In this document: one piece after another, positions 34,127 through 42,712 of the stretch
Position numbering within the stretch: position 1 is the stretch's first letter
Layout: each line of letters begins with the position of its first letter
Assembly: GCF_013304445.1 (NCBI RefSeq)
Contig: NZ_JAAITA010000003.1
Coordinates: forward strand, 62,001-126,000
From: Blautia hansenii
GTDB taxonomy: Bacteria > Bacillota > Clostridia > Lachnospirales > Lachnospiraceae
DNA: 64,000 nt
Reading direction: 5' to 3'
Translations under genes and position numbers: made by a program
The notes under the pieces: model-generated
Told to the model about the DNA's origin: nothing
The model's input: the letters and a program-made list of their open reading frames with translations, nothing else
Database searches by the model: none

Positions 34127-35139
34127 TGGAACAGATGATAGGGAAACAAAGCGTACAGTTTGAACGGGCCGTGCATATTTTAAGCGCAGCCTCTATTGTA
34201 GGAAAAAAAGAGGGGGACGGTCCTCTGGGGAAGTGTTTTGACCGGATAGGAGAAGCGGACGGACTTTTTGGCCGCAAATCCTGGGAGGAGGCAGAAAGCT
34301 TTCTTCAAAAAGAAGCGGTTTCCATGGCGATTGAAAAGGCGGGGATTGAGAAGTGGCAGCTGCGGATGATTTTTGCTGGAGATTTACTGGCGCAGACCAT
34401 TGCCTCCTCTTTCGGTATTATGGGATTTCATACTCCGGTATACGGTCTGTATGGAGCATGCTCAACTATGGGAGAGGGACTTTCTCTGGCGTCCATGGCT
34501 GTGGCAGGAGGATATGGAGAATATGTGGCAGCAGTCACGTCCAGTCATTTTGCCAGTGCAGAGAAGGAATTCCGTTTTCCCCTGGGATACGGAAGCCAAA
34601 GACCTCTTTCTGCTACCTGGACGGTGACGGGAAGTGGGGCCTGCATTTTGGGAACAAAGGGCGGAAAGGCAAGGATTACGGGAATCACCACAGGAAAAAT
34701 TGTGGACTTTGGTCTGAAGGATTCCATGAATATGGGAGCCTGTATGGCGCCTGCAGTCTGTGATTCCATTTATCAGAATCTCATGGATTTTAACCGGCTT
34801 CCAGAAGATTACGACCGGATTATCACCGGGGATTTGGGACAGGTGGGGCAGAGAATTCTGTTTGACTTGCTGAAAGAAAAAGGATTTGATATTGAGAAAC
34901 AGCATATGGACTGCGGCATAGAAATTTTCGACGCGGATACCCAGGATACCCATGCCGGGGGCAGCGGTTGCGGCTGTGCAGCCGTTACTCTGGCCGGCTA
35001 TATTCTGCCCAAGGTGGAAAAGGGGGAATGGAAGCGGGTGCTTTTTGTTCCTACGGGAGCGTTGCTCTCCAAGGTCAGCTACAACGAGGGAAAAAGCGTG
35101 CCGGGCATTGCCCAGGCTGTTGTGATAGAACATTGTTGA
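34126..35139 (+). CDS. spoVAD: Stage V sporulation protein AD
   Basis: A 337-residue thiolase-like protein that binds dipicolinic acid at the outer face of the inner spore membrane. Recognisable segments are GLYGACSTMGEGL, the RPLSATWTVTGSGA region and HAGGSGCGCAAVTLAGYILP. The ATG at 34126 shares a base with the spoVAC stop and gives the normal length; an in-frame ATG at 34111 would overlap spoVAC and adds five residues. It forms a unit with spoVAC and spoVAE. Confidence 0.95.
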   Translation: MEQMIGKQSVQFERAVHILSAASIVGKKEGDGPLGKCFDRIGEADGLFGRKSWEEAESFLQKEAVSMAIEKAGIEKWQLRMIFAGDLLAQTIASSFGIMGFHTPVYGLYGACSTMGEGLSLASMAVAGGYGEYVAAVTSSHFASAEKEFRFPLGYGSQRPLSATWTVTGSGACILGTKGGKARITGITTGKIVDFGLKDSMNMGACMAPAVCDSIYQNLMDFNRLPEDYDRIITGDLGQVGQRILFDLLKEKGFDIEKQHMDCGIEIFDADTQDTHAGGSGCGCAAVTLAGYILPKVEKGEWKRVLFVPTGALLSKVSYNEGKSVPGIAQAVVIEHC

Positions 35140-35151
35140 GGAGAAGAGAAG

Positions 35152-35508
35152 ATGGATTATGTAAATGCATTCTGGGTAGGCGGGCTGATTTGCGCTCTGG
35201 TACAGATTCTTCTGGAAAAGACAAAGCTGCTGCCGGGAAGAATTATGGTGCTTCTGGTATGTGCCGGAGCAGTGCTTGGGAGTGTGGGATTGTACGACAA
35301 GCTGATTTCTTTTGCAGGAGCCGGAGCCAGTGTTCCTTTGCTGGGTTTTGGCAATACTTTATTTAAAGGGGTGAAGAAGGCTGTGCTGGAACACGGTTTT
35401 CTGGGACTTTTCATGGGAGGATTTACCGCCAGTGCAGTGGGAATTTCTGCAGCTTTGATTTTCGGATACGTCGCAAGCATTCTCTTCCGTCCGAAGATGA
35501 AGAATTAA
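35152..35508 (+). CDS. spoVAE: Stage V sporulation protein AE
   Basis: A 118-residue membrane protein with about four hydrophobic segments, matching the SpoVAEb length. The pattern FAGAGASVPLLGFGNTLFKG resembles the related motif in SpoVAC. It starts 12 nt after spoVAD with GAGGAGA upstream. It ends the spoVA cluster; the next 320 bp hold the upstream region and leader of the ethanolamine operon. Confidence 0.92.
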   Translation: MDYVNAFWVGGLICALVQILLEKTKLLPGRIMVLLVCAGAVLGSVGLYDKLISFAGAGASVPLLGFGNTLFKGVKKAVLEHGFLGLFMGGFTASAVGISAALIFGYVASILFRPKMKN

Positions 35509-35575
35509 GGTAAAGACGGGAAGCGTAAAAAGTAAAACTGTATGAAAAGAAAATGAAAATACGGAGAAAAAAGTA

Positions 35576-35587
35576 AGTTAGCTAACT
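35576..35587. repeat. Perfect 12-bp palindrome upstream of the eut promoter
   Basis: AGTTAGCTAACT is a perfect palindrome in an A-rich stretch, 77 bp upstream of the eut -35. It could be a regulator site or the remains of a spoVA terminator without a T-run. The rest of 35509-35660 is A-rich and shows nothing else recognisable. Confidence 0.35.
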
Positions 35588-35663
35588 AGTTTTCTGAAAT
35601 GGATAAAAAGATATGGTGGAAATGTATATTAAAACAAAAAAAAGAGGAAAAAACTAAACAAAG

Positions 35664-35692
35664 TTGACAGAAACACTTTCGTGTGCTACAAT
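35664..35692 (+). promoter_or_regulatory. Sigma-A promoter of the ethanolamine operon
   Basis: TTGACA (35664-35669), exactly 17 bp, TACAAT (35687-35692). This near-consensus promoter should start transcription near 35699, giving a leader of about 130 nt that ends in a terminator before eutG. A strong promoter followed by a terminator points to control by antitermination. Confidence 0.85.
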
Positions 35693-35708
35693 AACAGCAA
35701 TTTAGGAG

Positions 35709-35755
35709 TATCTGCGACGCAGCAGGTGCGAATGGATTAATCTAAGAGCGTTGGA
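35709..35755 (+). promoter_or_regulatory. Candidate EutV (ANTAR) dual-hairpin antiterminator site
   Basis: Hairpin P1 pairs TATCTGC (35709-35715) with GCAGGTG (35722-35728) around a 6-nt loop GACGCA. Hairpin P2 pairs TCTAA (35741-35745) with TTGGA (35751-35755), and its loop region AGAGCG shows the A1 and G4 positions described for ANTAR targets. In P1 only G4 fits. The hairpins are 12 nt apart and P2 abuts the terminator, the known layout for EutV-controlled leaders. EutV is encoded downstream, which supports the call; loop deviation lowers it. Confidence 0.6.
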
Positions 35756-35809
35756 GTGTCTTGGTTTTTCGTATTGATTGGATGCGAAGGGAAAACCAGG
35801 CACTTTTTT
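35756..35809 (+). terminator. Intrinsic terminator in the eut leader
   Basis: GTGTCT-TGGTTTT (35756-35768, one bulged T) pairs with AAAACCAGGCAC (35792-35803) and is followed by TTTTTT. An inner stem TCGTA/TGCGA may extend it. It lies 23 nt before the eutG start. The bases just before it can pair with the T-run, so P2 and the terminator compete. Confidence 0.85.
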
Positions 35810-35831
35810 CGTTTCAGAAAGGAGGATTACA

Positions 35832-36968
35832 TTGGGAGAGTTTGTTTTAAAGACCCGGATTTTCATGGGGAAAGACGGGCTGGACGAAATTCTGCAGGGT
35901 GTCAGCCGGGCGTTTATTGTAACGGACAGGTTTATGCATGAAAGCGGGAAAGTCAGTTATCTGACAGAACCGCTGGAAGCAAGGAAGATTGCATATCAGA
36001 TATTTTCTGAAGTAAAGCCTGACCCGGACATTGCTACGGTTACCAAAGGCATTGGAAAAATGCTGGAATTTCAGCCACAGGTTTTATTTGCACTGGGAGG
36101 CGGTTCGCCCATTGACGCGGCGAAAGCCATGAACTGGCTGTCCGTACAGGGCGGTCTGGACAAGAAGAGAATCTTCGTTGCCATTCCTACCACAAGCGGC
36201 ACCGGTTCTGAGGTCAGCCGGTTCTCGGTTATCAGCGACCCGGAGCAGTCAGCGAAATATCCGCTGGTATCCGATGAACTGCTTCCTGACGCAGCGATTC
36301 TGGACGCTGAACTGGTACGTTCTGTTCCGCCGGCCGTTACGGCAGACACAGGAATTGACGTACTGACACACGCCGTGGAAGCCTTTGTATCCACAGGGGC
36401 CAATGATTTTACCGACGCTGCGGCTGAGAAAGCGATGAAGCTGGTCAGAAGCAATTTGATGAAGGTCTACAAAAATCCTGACGATTTGCAGGCAAGACAG
36501 GAGATGCACCACGCATCCTGCCTGGCGGGACTTGCATTCAGCAACGCGGGACTGGGACTGAATCATGGAATGGCCCATACCCTGGGCGCGCATTTCCATA
36601 TTCCCCATGGACGGGCAAACGGTATTTTACTTCCCTATGTGATGGCATTTAACGCAGGCTGCCACGAGCAGCTGACGCCAGTGGCGGCGCGTTATGCCAG
36701 AATTGCCAGAGTGCTGAGGCTGGACGGACCGAGTATCCGCCAGAGTGCTTTCAGCGTTGTTCGTACCACAAAGCAGTATATGAAACAACTGCATATTCCT
36801 GACAGTATTGAAGCAGCGGGGGTTTCCAGGGAGGACTTTGACGCAGTGCTGGATGAGATGGTGGAAGCCGCTTATCAGGACGCCTGCACAAAGACGAATC
36901 CAAGAGCATGCTCAAAGGAAGATATTCGGGGCGTATTTTTAAGAGCCTATACGGGACGGCTGATTTAA
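35832..36968 (+). CDS. eutG: Iron-containing alcohol dehydrogenase EutG
   Basis: A 378-residue group III alcohol dehydrogenase that reduces acetaldehyde from ethanolamine to ethanol and regenerates NAD+ inside the microcompartment. The NAD-binding [15 protein letters not shown] and the metal-site segments [12 protein letters not shown] and [19 protein letters not shown] are visible. The start is TTG at 35832, 6 nt after AGGAGG; an in-frame ATG at 35778 lies inside the terminator and is rejected. As first gene it is directly controlled by the leader. Confidence 0.92.
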   Translation: MGEFVLKTRIFMGKDGLDEILQGVSRAFIVTDRFMHESGKVSYLTEPLEARKIAYQIFSEVKPDPDIATVTKGIGKMLEFQPQVLFALGGGSPIDAAKAMNWLSVQGGLDKKRIFVAIPTTSGTGSEVSRFSVISDPEQSAKYPLVSDELLPDAAILDAELVRSVPPAVTADTGIDVLTHAVEAFVSTGANDFTDAAAEKAMKLVRSNLMKVYKNPDDLQARQEMHHASCLAGLAFSNAGLGLNHGMAHTLGAHFHIPHGRANGILLPYVMAFNAGCHEQLTPVAARYARIARVLRLDGPSIRQSAFSVVRTTKQYMKQLHIPDSIEAAGVSREDFDAVLDEMVEAAYQDACTKTNPRACSKEDIRGVFLRAYTGRLI

Positions 36969-36984
36969 GGGGAGGCAGACAGTC

Positions 36985-37332
36985 ATGTATGAAGAAAAAA
37001 AAGAGAGAATTATACAGGAATTTGTTCCGGGCAAGCAGGTGACGCTGGCCCATGTGATTCCCCACCCTGTAGAAGCGCTGTATGGGAAAATGGGACTGAT
37101 TGATGCAGAAGGCGCCATTGGGATTTTTACCATTACCCCCAGTGAAGCCGCCATCATCGCAGCAGATGTGGCAAGCAAGGCCGCAGACGTAAAAATCGGT
37201 TTTGTAGACCGTTTTAACGGATCCCTGATTATTACCGGAGACGTAGCAGGAGTGGAAGCCGCACTGCACGATGTCATGAGTGTGCTCTGTGATGCCATGG
37301 GATTTGCGCCTGCACCGATTACAAGGTCCTGA
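36985..37332 (+). CDS. eutS: Microcompartment shell protein EutS
   Basis: A 115-residue BMC-domain hexamer subunit of the EutS/PduU type with the circularly permuted fold. It closely follows the enteric EutS pattern: [20 protein letters not shown] near the start, then [21 protein letters not shown] and [20 protein letters not shown]. It forms facets of the shell. GGGGAGG precedes the ATG 16 nt after eutG. Confidence 0.96.
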   Translation: MYEEKKERIIQEFVPGKQVTLAHVIPHPVEALYGKMGLIDAEGAIGIFTITPSEAAIIAADVASKAADVKIGFVDRFNGSLIITGDVAGVEAALHDVMSVLCDAMGFAPAPITRS

Positions 37333-37357
37333 CAGCAGGAAAAGGCAGGAGAGAAAG

Positions 37358-37813
37358 ATGGATAGGAAACAAAAAAGGGTGATTCTCATCGGACGGTCCA
37401 TGGCCGGGAAGACAACCCTGTGCCAGTACATAAACAATGAGGATTTGAAATACCATAAAACCCAGACCATTCAGGTGGTCAATGGAACTATGATTGATAC
37501 ACCCGGCGAATATCTGGAACGAACTTATTTAAGAGGCGCTCTTACCGTTACGGCCACAGATGCGGATTTGATTATTCTGGTTCAGCAGGCGGATGAGGAA
37601 GGCACCATGTTTCCTCCCGGATATTCCAGCACCTTTGCGAAACCCTGTATCGGAGTTGTGACAAAAAGTGACCTGGCAGGGGAAAAGCAGATAGAAGATG
37701 CAAAGAAATATTTGAGAAATGCAGGAGCAGGAAAGATTTTTGTTACCAGCAGCTATGCAGGAACCGGATTTGAAGAATTACTGGAGTTTTTATCCCCGGA
37801 CAGCGGGGAATAA
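37358..37813 (+). CDS. eutP: EutP, P-loop protein of ethanolamine utilization
   Basis: A 151-residue Ras-like P-loop protein of the EutP/PduV family. Walker A is GRSMAGKTTL, the switch motif DTPGEY, and the base-specificity motif TKSD. In Salmonella, EutP has acetate kinase activity (established for that homologue), so it may feed acetyl-phosphate energy back to ATP. The ATG at 37358 has GGAGAGAAAG upstream; the frame extends further but overlaps eutS. Confidence 0.92.
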   Translation: MDRKQKRVILIGRSMAGKTTLCQYINNEDLKYHKTQTIQVVNGTMIDTPGEYLERTYLRGALTVTATDADLIILVQQADEEGTMFPPGYSSTFAKPCIGVVTKSDLAGEKQIEDAKKYLRNAGAGKIFVTSSYAGTGFEELLEFLSPDSGE

Positions 37814-37837
37814 AGGGTACAAGGAAGGACAGGAGAC

Positions 37838-38407
37838 ATGCGAGTAATCATTGCAGACGATGAGCCGATTATCAGAATGGATTTAAAGGAAATTCTGGAA
37901 AAGGAAGGATATACAGTGGCAGGCGAGGCAGCAGACGGCTTTGATGTGGTGGAAATGTGCAGAAAGGAACAGCCGGATTTGGTTATCATGGACGTGAAGA
38001 TGCCTCTTTTAGACGGGCTGACCGCCTCTAAGATTATTGCAGAGGAGAAACTGGCAGAAGCCGTAGTGCTTCTCACGGCCTACTGTGACCGGGAATTTGT
38101 CCAGGAAGCAAAGGAGGCCAATGTCAGCGCTTATTTTGTAAAGCCGGTAGATGAGAGAACTTTTTTGCCGGGGCTTGAGATTGCGGTAGAGAGGAACAGA
38201 ACCATGAAGCGGCTGGAAAAGGAGTGTCAGAGCGTAACCAGGCGGCTGGAAAGCCGAACCCTGGTGGAGCAGGCAAAAGGAGTCATTATGAGTAAAAATG
38301 GACTTTCTGAACAGCAGGCTTATGACTACATACGCAACATCAGCCGGGAAAAGAATATTTCCATGAAAAAAGTTGCAGAGATTATTTTGATACGCAGAGG
38401 AAAATAG
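37838..38407 (+). CDS. eutV: Response regulator EutV with ANTAR RNA-binding domain
   Basis: A 189-residue regulator. The receiver domain (1-120) has the acidic pocket Asp7-Asp8, phospho-acceptor Asp52 in VIMDVKMP, and Lys in YFVKPV. The C-terminal ANTAR domain (about 128-186) contains ESRTLVEQAKGVIM and YDYIRNISREKNISMKKVAEII. When phosphorylated by EutW it binds paired hairpins in nascent RNA and blocks terminators. The leader of this operon contains such a candidate site. Confidence 0.96.
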   Translation: MRVIIADDEPIIRMDLKEILEKEGYTVAGEAADGFDVVEMCRKEQPDLVIMDVKMPLLDGLTASKIIAEEKLAEAVVLLTAYCDREFVQEAKEANVSAYFVKPVDERTFLPGLEIAVERNRTMKRLEKECQSVTRRLESRTLVEQAKGVIMSKNGLSEQQAYDYIRNISREKNISMKKVAEIILIRRGK

Positions 38408-38408
38408 G

Positions 38409-39821
38409 ATGCAGAAGTTGATACAGCAGCTTTGCAGGGAATACACAGACCTTTCAGAGGAGGAGATTCAGGTAATTGAAATGATGGCCCAAACCCTTCA
38501 GCCTCTGGCTAATCTGGAGGCAGCAGATATTTTTGTGGACTGCCCCTGCAAGGATAAGGACGCCATTGTGGTGGCAGAAGCAAAGCCGGAGGAAGTTCCC
38601 TCTGCTTACCGCAGCAGCGTGGTGGGCATGCTTGCAAAAGAGGAAAACGAACCGGCTGTGGCCCGGACTTTTCGTCTGGGAGTTGCCACAAAGTACATGA
38701 AAGCAAGGACACAGGAAAATAACTACACCATTCAGTCCGTGGAACCCATCAAGTACAATTCCCGGGTTATCGGGGTACTCATCAGAGAAAAACGCATTGC
38801 AGAGGATGAGGAGAACCAGGAGGAAGGAAAGAGTTATGAAGCCATTGAGACACCGCTGAACCATATGATTAACGAGAATGAATGGCTCACAGAGAGCATA
38901 GATGAAGCGCTTCTGCTGGTGGACTACAAGGGACGGGTGTCTTTTCGCAACCTGTACGCAAGGGAACTTTTTCAGAATCTGGGTTATGTCAGCGACATCC
39001 TGGGGCAGAAGTACAAAAATATCTGCCTGACAGAGTGGAGCGGCACCAAAGACAGCATGGAACGACTGAAGGAGGTTCACTGCGGAAACTATTATCTGCG
39101 GGTAAGGCAGATTCCCCTGATGAAAAAGGAGATTCCGTTTGCGGTGATTATCCGGGATATTACCTGGAATCGTGAGCAGGAGAAGAATCTGGTGCTGAAA
39201 TCCGTTGCAGTGAAGGAACTGCACCACCGGGTAAAGAACAATCTTCAGACCATAGCTTCCCTTTTAAGGCTTCAGGCCAGAAGAGAAGAGCATGAGGAAA
39301 CCCGGCGGGTGTTAAACGAAAGTATCAGTCGGATTTTATCCATTTCAGCCACACATCAGCTTCTTTCCCAGAGTGGAGAAGCCTGTGTCAGTCTTATGGA
39401 AGTCCTGGAAAATGTCAGGCGCAATGCGGTACAGCCTTTTTTGAAGTCAGATTTAAAACTGAATCTGGAAATTACGGGAGAAGACATGACAGTGGATTCT
39501 GAGATAGCGACTTCCGTGGCGCTGTCTGTCAACGAACTGCTTCAGAATTGCATGAAATATGCTTTTCGCGACAGGAAACAAGGGAATGTATCTGTTCGTA
39601 TAGAAAAGGGAAAAGTGTACTCCAGACTTACCGTAACAGATGACGGCGTCGGTTTCGAGCCCGAAAACGTGCGGACAGGCAGTCTGGGACTGAACATTGT
39701 CCGTACCATGGTGCAGGACAAGCTGCACGGAAGCCTGAAAATCCGCTCTGACGAAAAGGGAACCGAGGTAAGCTTTGATTTTATCAACGAGACAGCAGAC
39801 TTTATCAGTATTTCCAAGTGA
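38409..39821 (+). CDS. eutW: Sensor histidine kinase EutW
   Basis: A 470-residue soluble histidine kinase, starting one base after the eutV stop. It has an N-terminal sensor domain of the histidine-kinase-N type (about 1-135), a PAS-like domain (about 150-255), a HisKA_2 dimerisation box LHHRVKNNLQTIASLLRLQA with His273 the likely phospho-acceptor, and a HATPase domain with NELLQNCMKYAF and DDGVGF. No membrane segment is present, which fits sensing of ethanolamine in the cytoplasm and phosphotransfer to EutV, as known in Enterococcus. Confidence 0.95.
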   Translation: MQKLIQQLCREYTDLSEEEIQVIEMMAQTLQPLANLEAADIFVDCPCKDKDAIVVAEAKPEEVPSAYRSSVVGMLAKEENEPAVARTFRLGVATKYMKARTQENNYTIQSVEPIKYNSRVIGVLIREKRIAEDEENQEEGKSYEAIETPLNHMINENEWLTESIDEALLLVDYKGRVSFRNLYARELFQNLGYVSDILGQKYKNICLTEWSGTKDSMERLKEVHCGNYYLRVRQIPLMKKEIPFAVIIRDITWNREQEKNLVLKSVAVKELHHRVKNNLQTIASLLRLQARREEHEETRRVLNESISRILSISATHQLLSQSGEACVSLMEVLENVRRNAVQPFLKSDLKLNLEITGEDMTVDSEIATSVALSVNELLQNCMKYAFRDRKQGNVSVRIEKGKVYSRLTVTDDGVGFEPENVRTGSLGLNIVRTMVQDKLHGSLKIRSDEKGTEVSFDFINETADFISISK

Positions 39822-39843
39822 ATGCAAAAGGGAGGGATAGTCT

Positions 39844-41271
39844 TTGCAGGAAACAATACTAAGTGTGGGAATTGACATTGGGACTTCTACCACCCAGTTG
39901 ATATTCAGCAGGCTGACCATAGAAAACCTGGCAAGCAATTATACAGTACCCAGAATCAGCATTGTAAACAAAGAGGTCTTTTACCGAAGCGGTATTTATT
40001 TTACTCCGCTGAAATCCCAGACGGAGATTGATGCGGCAAAGGTAAAGGAGATTATCCGGAAAGAGTATGAAAAGGCAGGCAGAAAGCCGGAGGATTTGCA
40101 GACCGGTGCTGTGATTATCACAGGAGAAACGGCCAGAAAGCAGAATGCCAACCGTGTACTGGAAACCCTCAGCGATATGGCGGGAGATTTTGTAGTGGCA
40201 ACAGCAGGCCCGGATTTGGAATCCGTACTTTCTGCCAAAGGCGCGGGGAGCGACCGGCTTTCTGAAGAGAAGCGGGAGGTTGTAGCCAACATTGACATTG
40301 GCGGCGGTACCAGCAACATTGCGTTTTTTTATAAAGGCATACCAAAGGGCACGGCTTGTCTGGATATTGGCGGACGGCTTATCAAGGTGGAAAACGGAAA
40401 GATTTCTTATATTTTCCCCAGTATTCAGAAGCTGGCAGAAAGCCATGGTATTCAGATTCAGGTGGGCGACCGTGCCTGTGAAAAAACGCTGTACCGGGTT
40501 TGCGAATACATGGCCCAGCAGCTTGCCATGGCTCTGTACATAGAAGAACCCGACGGATTTCATGCAGGGCTATACACCAATAACGGAAAGCCTCTGCCCC
40601 GCCAGCCGGTGATTCAGGCCGTAACCTTTTCCGGCGGTGTGGCAGATTGTATGCTTCATGAAGAAGAGGAGGTGTTCCGTTATGGAGACGTGGGAATCCT
40701 CCTGGCAAGGGCAGTGAAAAACTGCAGTGCCTTTGAGAAAATCAAAATTTATCCTGCTGCGGAAACCATACGGGCCACGGTAGTAGGGGCGGGAACCCAT
40801 ACCACGGACGTCAGCGGCAGTACCATCCGTTATGCCAGAGAAAAACTGCCGATAAAAAACATTCCGGTGCTGAAGATTTCCGAGGAGGACGAAGAAAATC
40901 CGGTGCTCTTTGCAGAAGCAGTGAAGAAGGGATTGGCTTTGTATGAATCAGAAGGAGAACCGGAACAGCTGGCCATTGCTTTTTCGGGAAAGTATCATAC
41001 CAGTTTCCGGCAGATTCAGGAACTGGCAGCCCTGGTGATGGAAGGGGCCGAGCGGGTGATAAAAGGACCGTATCCTCTGATTCTGGTCATTGAAAACGAC
41101 ATTGCCAAGGTTCTGGGGAACGCACTCAACGTCCTGATGGAGAGAAAAAAAGATGTGATTTGTATTGACGGAATCCATGCACAAAGCGGTGACTATATTG
41201 ACATCGGCGAGCCTGTCGCAGACGGACATGTGGTGCCGGTGGTGACAAAGACGCTGATTTTTAATTCCTGA
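39844..41271 (+). CDS. eutA: Ethanolamine ammonia-lyase reactivating factor EutA
   Basis: A 475-residue ASKHA-fold protein (SVGIDIGTSTTQLIFSRL, ANIDIGGGTSNIAFF, VTFSGGVADC). EutA exchanges damaged cobalamin from EutBC for adenosylcobalamin using ATP. The start codon is TTG at 39844 behind GGGAGGGAT; no ATG is in reach. It sits directly before eutB and eutC, its partners. Confidence 0.95.
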   Translation: MQETILSVGIDIGTSTTQLIFSRLTIENLASNYTVPRISIVNKEVFYRSGIYFTPLKSQTEIDAAKVKEIIRKEYEKAGRKPEDLQTGAVIITGETARKQNANRVLETLSDMAGDFVVATAGPDLESVLSAKGAGSDRLSEEKREVVANIDIGGGTSNIAFFYKGIPKGTACLDIGGRLIKVENGKISYIFPSIQKLAESHGIQIQVGDRACEKTLYRVCEYMAQQLAMALYIEEPDGFHAGLYTNNGKPLPRQPVIQAVTFSGGVADCMLHEEEEVFRYGDVGILLARAVKNCSAFEKIKIYPAAETIRATVVGAGTHTTDVSGSTIRYAREKLPIKNIPVLKISEEDEENPVLFAEAVKKGLALYESEGEPEQLAIAFSGKYHTSFRQIQELAALVMEGAERVIKGPYPLILVIENDIAKVLGNALNVLMERKKDVICIDGIHAQSGDYIDIGEPVADGHVVPVVTKTLIFNS

Positions 41272-41331
41272 AGCTGGAAAGGGCAGAAGCCAAAGCAGCA
41301 GGGAACCATAGAAAAGTAGAGGTGAAATGAG

Positions 41332-42699
41332 TTGATTCTTAAAACTAAATTATTTGGAAAGGTATATGAATTTAAATCTCTTCGGGAAGTTATGGCAAAA
41401 GCCAATGAAGAGAAATCCGGTGACAAGCTGGCAGGTATTGCAGCAGAATCAGCAGAAGAGCGTGTAGCAGCAAAGGTAGTGCTTTCCCACATTACCCTGG
41501 AGGATTTGCGGAACAATCCTGCCGTGCCTTATGAAGAGGATGAAGTGACCAGAATCATTCAGGACGGTGTAAACGAGGCGATTTACAGAGAACATAAAAA
41601 TAAAACCGTGGCAGAGTTCAGAGAATGGCTTCTGGATACAGAAACCACAGGCGATATGATTAAGCGTGCTTCCAGAGGTCTTACCAGTGAAATGGTAGCA
41701 GCTGTCTGCAAACTGATGAGCAACCTGGATTTGATTTATGCGGCAAAGAAAATCCGGATTTCCGCACACTGCAACACCACCATCGGACTTCCGGGAACCT
41801 TCTCTTCCCGTCTGCAGCCAAACCATACCACAGATGACCCGAAAGGTATTATGGCCTCTGTCATGGAAGGTTTAAGCCTTGGCTGCGGGGATGCGGTTAT
41901 CGGTCTGAATCCCGTAGACGATTCTGTGGAAAGTGTAGCGAGAATTTTAAAGAGTTTTGATGAATTTAAAAATAAATGGGAAGTTCCTACCCAGATTTGC
42001 GTACTGGCCCATGTGACCACCCAGATGGAGGCTATTCGTAAAATGCATGCGCCCATTGATTTGATGTTCCAGTCTATCGCAGGTTCTCAGAAGGGAAATG
42101 AAGCCTTTGGTCTGACCGCAGCTATGCTGGACGAGGCCCATGATCTGATGATGAGAGAAGCCACCAGCACAGGCCCCAACGTTATGTATTTCGAGACAGG
42201 ACAGGGTTCGGAACTTTCTTCCGAAGCTCATAACGGCTGGGACCAGGTAACCATGGAAGCAAGATGCTATGGATTTGCAAAGAAATACAATCCGTTCCTG
42301 GTGAATACGGTGGTTGGCTTCATCGGACCGGAATATCTCTACGACTCCAAACAGGTTACCCGCGCAGGTCTGGAAGACCATTTTATGGGTAAACTGACCG
42401 GTATTCCTATGGGCTGCGACGCATGCTATACCAACCATATGAAGACGGACCAGAACGATATTGAAAACCTGGCAACGCTTCTGGTGGCGGCAGGCTGCAA
42501 CTACATTATGGGGGTTCCGGAAGGCGATGACTGTATGCTGATGTACCAGTGTACCGGTTATCACGAAGCGGCCAGTTTAAGAGAAGTATTCGGACTTCGC
42601 CCAATCCGCGAATTCGATATGTGGCTGGAAAAGATGGGATTCTCCAAAGACGGCAAACTGACACCGCTGGCAGGAGATGCATCAGTATTTTTGAAATAG
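41332..42699 (+). CDS. eutB: Ethanolamine ammonia-lyase large subunit
   Basis: A 455-residue TIM-barrel catalytic chain that, with EutC and adenosylcobalamin, splits ethanolamine to acetaldehyde and ammonia. It follows the enteric EutB closely: LAGIAAESAEERVAAKVVLS, NTTIGLPGTFSSRLQPN, CVLAHVTTQ, YFETGQGSELS and VVGFIGPEYLYDSKQ. The start is TTG at 41332 (AGAGGTGA upstream); the second residue onward (ILKTKLFGKVYEF) aligns with the normal N-terminus, so TTG is the true start. Confidence 0.98.
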   Translation: MILKTKLFGKVYEFKSLREVMAKANEEKSGDKLAGIAAESAEERVAAKVVLSHITLEDLRNNPAVPYEEDEVTRIIQDGVNEAIYREHKNKTVAEFREWLLDTETTGDMIKRASRGLTSEMVAAVCKLMSNLDLIYAAKKIRISAHCNTTIGLPGTFSSRLQPNHTTDDPKGIMASVMEGLSLGCGDAVIGLNPVDDSVESVARILKSFDEFKNKWEVPTQICVLAHVTTQMEAIRKMHAPIDLMFQSIAGSQKGNEAFGLTAAMLDEAHDLMMREATSTGPNVMYFETGQGSELSSEAHNGWDQVTMEARCYGFAKKYNPFLVNTVVGFIGPEYLYDSKQVTRAGLEDHFMGKLTGIPMGCDACYTNHMKTDQNDIENLATLLVAAGCNYIMGVPEGDDCMLMYQCTGYHEAASLREVFGLRPIREFDMWLEKMGFSKDGKLTPLAGDASVFLK

Positions 42700-42712
42700 G
42701 AGGTAGCATATC

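Noticed and set aside
35509-35663. Terminator of the spoVA cluster at the 12-bp palindrome
   Set aside because: The palindrome has no loop-forming spacer and no T-run follows, so it is listed only as a repeat.
38409-39821. Membrane-bound sensor kinase
   Set aside because: No hydrophobic segment long enough to span a membrane is present; EutW homologues are soluble.
41272-41331. Second EutV-type hairpin/terminator before eutB
   Set aside because: The 60-nt gap has purine-rich sequence and no stem followed by a T-run.
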